From Acanthornis magna (taxonomy: Eukaryota > Chordata > Aves > Passeriformes > Acanthizidae): DNA of 64,000 nucleotides. A program made the translations under genes and the position numbers. The notes beneath the pieces were generated by a model. The model was not told the origin of the DNA, made no database searches, and worked only from the letters and a program-made list of their open reading frames with translations. This document shows positions 36,843 through 47,870 of this stretch, piece after piece. Numbering within the stretch: the stretch's first letter is position 1; every line of letters begins with the position of its first letter. Where the stretch lies: assembly GCA_036785705.1 (NCBI GenBank), contig JAWUZG010000056.1:17156001-17220000 (forward strand), written 5' to 3'.

Positions 36843-36884
36843 CTGCGGCGCCCGTCGCCTGGACCCGGAGGAGGTGCCGGCTGT
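36843..36884 (-). other. Possible alternative 5' exon upstream of the CpG island
   Basis: On the minus strand, TTGTTTTCCAG|ACAGCCGGCACC opens and GCCGCAG|GTGAGC closes a 42-bp GC-rich segment about 400 bp upstream of the putative DENND4C start. It could be an alternative untranslated exon served by a further upstream start, or chance in GC-rich sequence. Confidence 0.25.
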
Positions 36885-36890
36885 CTGGAA

Positions 36891-39800
36891 AACAAGGGAT
36901 GAGAAAACCGAGGGATTTTCTGCAGGCTTGATGTAACCCGCAGCAGGCTGTTGCATCAAAGACTAGAAAAAGAACCCGAGACAAAAATAATCTTTTAAGA
37001 GCGCGCAGCTAAGATTAGTGCAGCGTGTCAAGATGTTGCTGAGCGCAACAGAACGAGTCCTCCTGCCTGCACCAACACAGAAATAAATACTACTTTTCTG
37101 GCACCTTGTCTACTGCGACCCCGAGTTTCCAAATTTTATACCAAAGTGCTGTTTAGGGATAGGCTCCAACCGTACAATTTCGGGTCTGAATTCAGGCTTA
37201 CTTCAGTTCTGGATGCTTGCCTTGAAGGCTTACATGTGGCTCGTTATAAAAGATATAAAATTCATATGAAGTCCTGAATTTGTTAATACTGTGAATTATA
37301 AAAACTGAACTGTAAATACTCAGGTATGTTCAAATCTACTCTCTTGCTTTACCTTATCCCTCTGAAAAATCTGACCAAATACAAGAATATAAAAGCAAAG
37401 AAAGTATAAAATAACACTGTTCCCCCCCCATGCTTTTATTGATTAGATTGTTTATAGCAGAAATGCCGCTCCTAGTACCCTCCCTGTAGGAAATGTGGTG
37501 GCTGACACAAGCCAGTGTCTACCTGGGCAGGAGCACCCATGTACAAGCCTGCACATGCAGGCACAGCTCTGCGCTGCCAGGGTTGATATTTGGGAGCTGA
37601 GTCTGTCTCGTTTTTTACCTCAACAGGCAGCAAACCGAGTAAGGAATGTGTCAGAGTCTACAAGAACATTGCCCATTCCTTGTGTTTCTATGTGAAATGC
37701 ATTTCTAGCCACACCCATAATGAACTTGCCTCTCCTGACAATTCACAGTGGGGTAAGTGAGAGACCAAGAACTCAGCATCTCCTTATTTACTCCAGCAAG
37801 ATGTTCTGTGGTCTGTAGTGTGTCCTTAAATTATTTAGTGTGGTGATAAAAAGTTTTCTAAGTCAGCTTCTGATATATTTTAATCCTGGAAACGTTTTTC
37901 GAATAAGTAGCAATAGTGAAGTCCATCTTCTGGCAACTGTTAGTAATTTTTGATATGCAAACTGTACTATGATCTCGGCCCTCGCTCATTTTTTGTGTAG
38001 GCATAATTTTTAGGCTTCAGCGTTAACATCCAAGATTAATGGGTCTGTGTCTGCTTCTAAGAGTATTGTTACAGCTGCCTGTATACTGAGCAAAATCCCC
38101 ACACTGATGTATGAATAGCTCACTTTGCATGGTTTAAGTTCATAAACATTAAAATATTCTTGATTATTTTTAATGGAAATTCATTTTAGGGTAACAGAAT
38201 TCTTAAGTATTCTCTGGCAGTTTTCATACTTTTCAGCTCTTTTATAAGTAAAACTTTGTGTAGATGTCTTTGTTTTGCTGTTAATTTCTTTCCCTCCACC
38301 ATTTCTGTCCTTCTAGGACTATCTGCATTTAATTACACATTGTGTCAATGTCAACAAATTGCGGTTAGGGACAGGAATCTCTCTCTGCAAGGCCTGATAC
38401 AAACACCAAAGTAGTTTCTGCCCAATCCTGCCATCACAGCTAACAGTGCTTATCTCTGTCCTGTCTTTCTTGTTCTTACGTCTCCCCCTCTTTCCCACCC
38501 TGTTCCATCAAGCCTCTGCTGCTTTCTCTCCCTGACCTACCTGCTGCTCATGCTCTTGGCTGCGGCACACTTTCTTCCCCACCAGCACATTTAATTGCAA
38601 TGTTTCATTTCATTATTAGCTTGTCACCGCCTTTATCAAGTCACCTTTCCTAACAAATCTGGCTGCAAAGCTTTCCTGCGTAGCTTGTCATCAATTTTCC
38701 ACTTTATGGCCCTTCTAAAACCTCGTGCGAAAGGGCCTATGAAAAATCGTGACTATAGTGCTGTATTTATTTGTGAATAAAGAGCAGCATCAGTGAATAG
38801 TGCTACTGTACCGGCAGAGACAGATTCACTGTGTGCCCAGCTACTGCAGGCTCATTGCACAGAGCTGTGTCTATGTGTCAGTCAGACAAAGCCTTTCCCT
38901 TCCCAGGGATTTTTGGGATCTCTGAGCAAGGATCTCCACTTGCACACGAAGACCTGACCCCACGATCATTAAGTCACTGAAGTCTACTTATTAATTCCAG
39001 TTAGTGTTGGATCAGATTCTTGTTGTGCGTAGTAAGCTAATTACACAAGTTAACAACTGCATGTAGTGCAGGTGGGCAGGCACCAAACACGCTTAATGTG
39101 GGATTCTGCTGCTTCTCAAGTGCAGGGTGGAGCCCTGGCAGACAGATTTAGCCTCCCCCGGAGTGCAGTCAGAGAGACACGCAGGCTTTCTAAGGACCAG
39201 CAACCACAGAACGATTTTTTTTCCATGTTACAACCCCAAATTTCTAGCTTGTGGCACCGAAGTGATTTTCAAAGTCTGGTTTAGCTTATTTTAAGTGCAT
39301 TTTACACATGGGTAAACTCAAGCAAGGCAAAGGACAAGTGGCAGATGGTCAGCGACAGAGCCAGGAATAGAATGGAGAACTTCGCTGTCCCAGGACATGA
39401 TTTTAAGAGACTTTGTCCCAGGATTGTGAGCTTTGATGATTTATAATTCATGAAGCTTCAGCAGTGCTTAAAAAAAAAACCAAACCAGCTATCACTATTC
39501 CCAGTTTTTCCTGGCAGTGACTGGCTTCCACAGGCAAAACAATTTCAGTTCAGTTTCTTAAGTGTGCAGTTTGGGACTTAATCTGTTCCCTTTCTCACCA
39601 GTTTTATGCCTTTTGAACTTGCTTGGCTCTGCTGTGTGCACTGCTCATTTACCTCTAGAGGGGGAAGGATGAGCCTCTAAGAGAACCCAACAGAATACCT
39701 TTCAAATAGACCTATCTGTAACCTTGGTAAAAATAACTATGAAGATCGTGATAATGGATAATTATAAACCCCATAACTGGCAAAACAAGACTCTGCATTT

Positions 39801-40700
39801 CAGAAGATGAATTGCCTTACCCTGTCCAGTAACCCACTTTACGGTGCAGTAATGGATCTGCATCCGGAGGGTTATGCAATGAAATGGAGCCTTTGGCAAG
39901 CTGGAATCACACTGGAAACGAAGCAACATCTTCATGGGGTTTTTCATATATGCATATTTGAAAATCTGGAACTTATCCCTTTTGACATAAAGAGACCATC
40001 CCTGCTTGGAATGACTAAATTCTAGGGCAGATTATGAAATAATAAAGTATTTAAATATTATGGTGCAGCAGTACAACAGTGCAGTTACTCTTCCTTTTAC
40101 TGATTCAAGTATAGTATTACTGAAAAGCTTTTTGCACTCCAGGGAAACTACTGATGGTAAATTATGAAAGAGGAAATAGAATATCATACATATATGAAAA
40201 GAAAAAAAAAAAGAAAATATTTTTCAGACCTTTCTCTAGGTAAAGTAATTACTGAACCAGCTAAAAATATGGGGATATGAAGCAAATACAGGCCCTGATC
40301 CAAAGGCCGCTGAACTCAGCAGAAGCACTGCAGGGGTTTTCATGAGGCATCAGAGTTATGTGTGTCATGAATTACAATTCACAAATGCAAATAAATAATG
40401 CCACTGTATATGTGTTAGGATGAAGTCTAATTGTCTAACTGCAGTATCTAGGCATTTCACTTGGATAAAATGAGCAGATTTTTTTCCAGCAGGTAGAGTT
40501 TCTCAGCAAGTATGTATTGCCAATATTTATGGGACAGTTTGTGGTCCCAAAAGCACAGAAATGCTGGGAAACAAAAAGGAAAGAAAATGTATCCAAGGAG
40601 GAGATCCAACTGCTTCCATTTCTATAAATAAAAATCTGATGTGGACTCATTATCATTTCTCTTTCCAGCGCCAATTTGCTTCCTCAAGATTTCAGAGTGT
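36891..40700. other. Intergenic, nothing recognised
   Basis: About 3.8 kb between the DENND4C CpG island and the next notable segment. AT-rich with a C run near 37,422. No repeat family, RNA gene or exon recognised on either strand. Confidence 0.6.
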
Positions 40701-41500
40701 GCATCTGAGGACTTAGGCTGTGCGTCGTAAAGTTTCCCTCAGCAACTGCTAAAATTATTCACAAGGCACTGCAGCATGGCAGCAGCTATCAGCTTTGGAA
40801 TGGTAAGAGACCCAGGGGATGCTCTTTGGTGTTAGCTGGGGAGAAAACAGTTAACAACGTGCTTGGCTGTGTTGCTGTGGGTTGGGGTATCAAGCAAGTG
40901 ATGCCATCCCTACCTCTTCTCCTGTCCTTAGCAGGCAATCAGTGTGTACAGCTGGAGCACGTTCCAGGAATGACTCTTCCCATCGACACTGGAGGCTCCG
41001 AGACAAATATTTGCAGCACATTTTGTGAGCGTGGGACAGCAGAAGGGTTCCTTGAGGATGGTCCAAATCATAATGCATCTACCAAGGCCAACTTGCTGTC
41101 TGTGCCAGCACTAACCTGGTTTAAGTATTGCTGTCATCAGTAATGCCAGATAACAAAAGCTGCTCTTTGTGGAGTAATATCAGGAAGGAAATTGTGCATG
41201 CAGATTCGCCAGCAAAAATAACAGTCTGGGGCTGTAAATGTACACACTGATACTGCTGGTTTGTTGCTATTTTCAGCAGCTCCTGCTCCCTCAGGGGTGA
41301 GAGAAGGACTTAACTGCTATCCCTGCTGTTCATGCATCAGCCTTAAAGGTTCCATGTGGCCGCCTGCTCTTTGGCCCATCTGGGGGTGATTTCTGCAAAC
41401 AGCAGTTTTCCTCTGAATCAGTATCCAATTCATCACCAGAGCCACACCATGTGACACTGTGGGGCCGTGGGTATCTCATCTCAGATAGAAAACCACTCTC

Positions 41501-41524
41501 CTTCACTAGAGATCTCTAGTGAAG
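41501..41524. repeat. Perfect 24-bp palindrome
   Basis: The half-site CTTCACTAGAGA is followed directly, with no spacer, by its exact reverse complement. The symmetry stops abruptly at both ends. Confidence 0.95.
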
Positions 41525-44500
41525 AGTTCATTATTCTCACTTTTATTCATCTTTGCATCGTACCCAGGCCAAGCAATTGTATTCCACATAAACCTTGCCC
41601 ACAGTTTTGCCTGACTGGGATACTTCAGGCTCTAAACTCTTGTGTAGTCCTGCTGTTTAAAGTTTTTGTATTTTGTTCTAGAGATCGCTTATATCATGGT
41701 GGGGAAGTATATCTATCACTTAACCACTTCTCAGGAGTACTATTAGGCTTAATTAATGTTTGTAGAACACTACTGAGAGTCTCAAGAGAAGCAGCTATAG
41801 AAGTGCAAAGGATTATAATTAATTTAAAACTAATTTTTGAGTAAATGGCTAACAACACTTAAGATGAGATTCTCCAAGTAAAACTCATTTATTTGATTCT
41901 TAGACAAAAACATTCTGAAGTCTGGGTTCCATATCACTGTATGATGCATTTTGGTTTTTATTATCCTTCAATATCCTTTGATATATCCAGGCACACAGTA
42001 CACCTTGTTTTAGTTCAGGAAATACTGCCCGACATATGTAAGTCAAGTTAAAACAAAACTAACAAGGTAACTAAATTAATAAACTCAAAGACAATCCCCA
42101 GCACCATTTGCCTTTAGTATAATAAGTGTTTGAACCACAAAACCTATAATTAATATTATGGTATAATTTCCATATTTGTTTATAAGGCACCTCATTTACA
42201 TAAATAGTCATTATCTGGAAATAAAACCAGATCATTAAAATTCCAAAAACTGATTGAGATCAGTCAAGATGTACCAAAGAGATTTGCTAGACTCCCTGTT
42301 TGAAACTGCTCTGAGAGAAGAAATCTCTTCTCCCCAACAAGCTTAAACAGGACTCTGCTGTGGAAATACAAGCAGTGCTTCATGCACATGACATCATCAA
42401 ACAGAACGGTTATTTTGTACGGTGAGAAAACATTGGGTCACTCTTCTCACTAACTGTCATGGAGAGTTTCCAAGGAAATGCATCTGACACATCTGCACAG
42501 AAAATCTGACCCAGATTGTAGCTGAAGTTCTCCTAACACAGATTTCTGCTTTTCTGAGATTCTACAGCACGTCAAAATACTTTTCAAAATACTAATTTCT
42601 TTCAAAATACTTTTAATGCTTACAGTATATTCAATACTTTCAAAGTTTTGCATCTAGTCAGAAAACACTTCATGCAGAAAAAAAAAGAGAAGAAATGGCA
42701 CTTTTGTGTTTCTATTTGCAGGCTGGATTCATCACTCCTCAGGTATTAGCTATAGAGTCACAGGCATTTAAAATAATGTCCTGGTTGTCACAAAGAATGC
42801 ATCTCTGGTCCTGCTGGTCTTGCTGTCAGTGCTTTTTGCCTTTCAAGGTCCAGAGTGTCCACAGTTCGATTTTTTTCTAGGTAGAAATAAACTCAGCAGT
42901 TTTAAAAAAAGCTATAGCTACAGAACATATTTTTTTAAAATTGCAATTTCCCTGAAAAGTCAGACCTCAGTCTGCCCTTTTTCAGTGTGAGATACATCTT
43001 TGAAGCGTAAGCTCAGAGTAAGGCAATACACCATGGCCTACCCTGCTTGGATGATTTCCTTACTAATTCCTAGAGAATGGAAGTTGGCTCGAGTACTGAG
43101 TCATGAGGATTTCATCTCAATACAGATATTTTTAGTATCTGTTATTTTATCTTGGGTACTTTTTAAATCTGTATCACTGCCCAACTCCTCTCCTAATTAT
43201 CTGAAATTCCTTTCTTCTGTAACTGCTTTGGAATGTGCCCTTCTATTATTACAAATGCTGGCTGTATTAGATTGAGTCCTAACTGCTCATCCATTGATTT
43301 GGTTAGGTAAGAGTGCCCTTGTTTAAAGCCTGAGCAACTGCTGAGAAACCAGCAAAACAGAGGAACAACATTAAATCTCACGGTGAGTCACTGTGAATAT
43401 AGGTCAGCCCAGGCTCTGCCCTTTGCTGAGCTCTCACAGGGTTGGCTCCAGGTTACCTGAAGGAGCCCCTAAGCTCAACAGAACCCCCCAAAATTATATT
43501 TGTGTTCCTTTGCCACACTGCTCTGCCACTTCCATGGGGGAGTTCACAGGAAATGAACTTAGCAACTGATCCACAATCAGGAGCTGAGAAAGGATATGAG
43601 AGAAAACACAAACCAAATCACCTTGAGAATGAAATACAAAACCTGTTTGTTTAACCCAATTTGTGCCAAATAATATTATAGATCCACTCAATCTCAGCCA
43701 CTTGAGGCTCAAAATCAATGTGCTGAGGAGCAGAAGATGGAGAGTGATGTATCTGCTCTCATCCATACCTGGGGGAGGCCCTCTCCTGCAACAGTCAGGG
43801 GCTCTACATAATGAGGTAGGCAGAGAGAACTGTGAACTGATTGTTAATGAAACTGCTTGATCACCTCATTGGAAAAAGTATTACCAAATGTTGATGCAGA
43901 GAAAGTAATTCACGTAACCAAGTTTGAATTTGACTGTAACACAGTACAAAACTACCTTAATAAATGGCAATTTTTAAAAATTACGGTCTGACTTTTGATA
44001 CAAAAAAAGAGTGCTTCCAGTATAAATAATGAGATGGGAGGAAATGTCCTTGGCAAGTCAATTTGTTCCATGCTGCTGATGGTTCCTGTTAGTGACAAGG
44101 ATTTTTTTCAAGAAGGAAACAATGGAAAACAGACGCAAAAGCATTTACCAGAAGGCCAGGCTATGGCAGCTTTTCCAAAATGTCAAGTGTGCAGAGTAGA
44201 GTCAATTTAAAAGAGAATTAATTATTTAAACTGAATTAATGTGACTACAATGAAGCCCTGTTAAACCAACTCATCCATCCTGCTTCCAACTGTGCTACCC
44301 CTTACAATCTAAGTCTAAATACTGTGACCTCAATTTTCAAATACTTCAAGCAAAAACTCTCTTACCCAGTCATAGTACCAATATGTTGCTTTTTTAATAT
44401 ATTTACTGCATCTCTTCCAGGAACTCACCCACAGAATTGTGCTCACCTTCTCCACATTCCCAACTCATAGGAATTTAATCTCTGTGTCTCCTTTTTCCCT

Positions 44501-46195
44501 CGTTTCCTCTCTCATCTTCGTGCTTCTTGTCGTGTTTCCCCAGACGCTTCAGGCAGTTTCTATTGCTGCATTCTTCAGATCATCCTTTGCCTGCAAGCCT
44601 TTACATAAACTCCTCATATCTTAATTTTAACAACTTTTCTCTTTTGTTTCAAGTGTTGCCTTGTCCTTGCTTGCCTTTGGGGACAGGAAGGTGACAGAAT
44701 TTTAGGTCTCCAGCTTTCGTATGGAAGCTCATTTTCACAAAACAATGTCCACACCTACTTCCCTTGGAACCAGCTGTCCCAAAGGTCTTCAGTTCCTCCT
44801 GGGCCGTGGGTCATGATGTTGCAATACACAGAATATCATCCCTAGAAGGAATACTCATGGAACCCCTGTGCCCACTGTTTGCATTTTCCAGGTCAACATG
44901 GAATTGCAATGCTGTCAACAATTTAAAAGTGCGGTAATGGTTACCCAGTGCTCTTTTTCCTGGATAGTGTTATATGAAATGTGGCAAACACTGACAGAGC
45001 CACTGTTCCTCTGAAACCTTTTGTTTCCCATAGGAATATCTATAACCGTGTCCACTAGTGATAAGTCAAAGCTGTCACTTTTGGTTTCCAGTTTCAACAT
45101 GGGCAAAGGAGCCATTCAAAATCCATCCTTTTCTGCCACCTTTAAAGCAAAACATCTGGGCTAGAATTTACATAAAGTAAATTCCTTTATTTCTTCTATT
45201 TCATGGAGGAAAAGAACTCCCATCGATTAAGTAATGAACTTAATTGCCCCAGGTCTTGACTGTGCTGGGAATGTGTATTAATGTAAATGCATCAGTGTAA
45301 AAATCAGTCTCATTAAACTATCTCAAAGCCCTAAAATAGAAGAAGCCCTGCTTTAACACTTGCATATAGTCATTCATATTAAAGTTATAATTTACAGGAG
45401 CTCATAATGAATATAAACAGGAATTAAAACAGCTGAGGTGCAAGAAAAAAGGATTAGTGGCAGTGATATTTAAATTGAATTTAAGAACTCTTTTCTGGAT
45501 CACTTTCAAGGCCTTGAAGAAATACAGTTGGTTGGATACACTATCCTTTTTTTCATGGCATACTAGAAACAATGTATAAAATATGAGCACACTGAGGCCA
45601 AACTAACATCTTCACTGCACAAAAGTATTTAAGTTGTTTAATACACTATCATTTTCTTATCTTGCGAGGGGAACAACTGATGTACATATGGAAAATCCTG
45701 AGCAACTTTTTAGAAACCATAATATATTCTTGATCATTCATAACCAAATACGTAAAGAACTCTTCAGCGTATCACTACTGCACAGCTTGTCTGAGATCTC
45801 CATAGCTACCCTTGGCACAACAAGCACAAAGCCCAAGTGCCTTTGCAGGGCTGATAAGCAGACAGGAAGCAAGTGAACATCTGCTACAGCTTTAGATGGT
45901 TTTGCCTTCAGCAACCGCTGAAAAACTTCAGGCTCTGCATTCCACGTCCTGCCTGCTTGGCCTTTGACACCACCAGCTGTTGGACAGGAGATGTAAAATG
46001 TTATACCTACAGAAAGGGAGGTGTATTATTTTCTAAAGGACCATTGGGATATTTAATGGCATTTTTTTCTTTCCATTCTCTGATGACTGGAAACACTGGA
46101 TAGCAGAATCTGAATATGGAGTTACTTCCTGGAAGTCAACCACTTCCTATTTAATAATTTTTTTTCTACTGTTCTGTTTTCCTTTCCAAACCTGC

Positions 46196-46222
46196 TTTGT
46201 TTTGTTTTGTTTTGTTTTGTTC
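46196..46222. repeat. (TTTTG)n microsatellite
   Basis: About five tandem TTTTG units with at most minor slippage at the ends. Confidence 0.9.
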
Positions 46223-47270
46223 TCTTTTAAACACCAAAAACAATTGCACCGTATACTGAATAGTAATTATATTCATCATAATCATTGTAAGGAAGCCATG
46301 TGCTTCCCTGGATCAGGGCTGGGGCTTCCAGCTCAGGCAATCTGTCTTCTTGGAGCATAACAGCATTTCTATAGCATGGACAGCCAAGGAACAGTTACAC
46401 AAAATAAATATCAAACAATTTAGAGCAAACCCTTTCTTTGTTTAAAGAAAGAGCTGTTGAACATGATGCTTTATAAAGGAGCTCAGCCAAATAGTGCAGA
46501 TTCTCTGCTTGTGTGTGTGGAGAAAATCTCTGCTCCAGATAGTTCAACAGTTCTCCATCACCACAGTATTTTCATTTGCATGGAAAACTACTAACAGAGA
46601 ACAACTGACAGCAGCATATTTTTAGGATATTGAGGCCCGTGCATCTTTATGTACTTCCTCTGAGATTGTAATTTTGTCTAGGAGATTGCAACAGTTGTGA
46701 TGAAATCGGATTTAGCCACGTACGGTAGATCCTTTGGGTCTGACACAATGAGATGAGAAAGGGGTTCAGAGTAACAACAAGAAAGAGGAAGACACTCCTC
46801 CCGAGTTATGTAAGTGTAGCTGAGAAGAGAGTTTTTCCCAGAAATTCTATGTTCTCTGCTTTGGAGTTGTATACATTTTTTTATGTTCTATTCTTAAACT
46901 GCAGATGAATGCTGTTTTGCCAAAAAATAAATGAAACACAAAGATGACTTCAAATATTTGGAGGAGTCATGTTGACACTCAAAATACAGAAGCATCAAGT
47001 AACTGTCCTAGTGAGATCATAAAAGCAGAGACACAGTGATCAGAGAAGAAAATACAGGACTCTTACTCCATTCCTAATACAAGCTATTTCTCTTTTTAGG
47101 ACCAGGAGTCTACCTGGTACAGAGACGTTCCCATAGTCTACAAATACAGTAGGTGAGTACTTGAGGTGACTATGCCAGTATTTATTTAGTTAAATATAGG
47201 AATGGTCATAAAGACAGTAGATTTAACCCTTGAGACTGACAAATGACTGATTCAAGTTATTACTGTATAA

Positions 47271-47870
47271 TGGAATCATAGAACCCCAGAGTAGTTTGTG
47301 TTGGAAGGGACTTTAAAGATCATCCAGTGCCACCGCCTGCCATGGGCAGGGTCACCTTCCACTATCCCAGGCTGCTCCAAGCCTCATCCAGCTTGGCCTT
47401 GGATGCTTCCAGGGATGGGCCAGCCACAGCTGCTCTGGGCAGCCTGGGCCAGGGCCTCCCCACCCTCCCAGGGAACAATTTCTTCCCCATATCCCATCTA
47501 TTCCTGCCCTCTGGCAATGGGAAGTCTTTCCTCTTTATTCTGTCCCTCCAGACCCTTGCCCTAAGTCCCTCTCCACCTCTCTTGGAGGCCCTTTTGACAC
47601 TGGAAACGGCTCTGAGGTCTCCCCAGAGCCTTTCCTTCTCTAGACTGAGCATCCCCAGCTTTCCCAGCCTGGCTTCAGAGCAGAGGGGCGCCAGCCTTTG
47701 CAGCATCCTCCTCTGGACTTGCTCCAGCAGCCCCAAATCCTCCTGATGGTGTTCCCCGGGGCTGGAGGCAGCTCTGCAGGTGGGATCTCACCTGAGTGGG
47801 CCAGAGGGGCAGAATCCCTCCTCTCATCTGCTGCCCTCACTGTGGGATGAACCCAGGATATGGTGCCTTT
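47271..47870 (-). mobile_element. CR1-type LINE, 5'-truncated, about 600 bp
   Basis: Reads right to left. The 3' end is at 47,271 (tggaatcata, the reverse of the CR1 terminal repeat). Then come the typical 3' tail (gccatgggcagggtcacctt, gcctggg) and the end of the second ORF. Its right boundary (about 47,870) is where CR1-like sequence stops, so it is approximate. CR1 is a non-LTR retrotransposon encoding endonuclease and reverse transcriptase; this copy lacks both and cannot move. Confidence 0.9.
47362..47736 (-). pseudogene. Remnant of CR1 ORF2 C-terminus
   Basis: A minus-strand open frame of 124 codons includes LGKLGMLSLEKERLWGDLRA, KRGGEGLRARVW and GRPWPRLPRAAVAGPSLEA. These correspond to the C-terminal tail of the CR1 polymerase ORF (family pattern LGLFSLEKRRLRGDL... 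WNRLPREVVESPSLE). The open frame starts at a chance internal ATG; catalytic regions are missing, so it is a relic. Confidence 0.82.

Larger units (their letters stand above)
40700..47270. other. Intergenic, with isolated exon-like segments
   Basis: No known gene recognised. Contains a perfect palindrome at 41,501-41,524, a (TTTTG)n microsatellite at 46,196-46,222, and three short plus-strand segments bounded by splice-like sequence (40,776-40,802; 42,722-42,742; 47,100-47,152). Confidence 0.55.

Noticed and set aside
47298..47746. Plus-strand open frames of 88 and 139 codons
   Set aside because: Antisense shadows of the CR1 ORF2 remnant.
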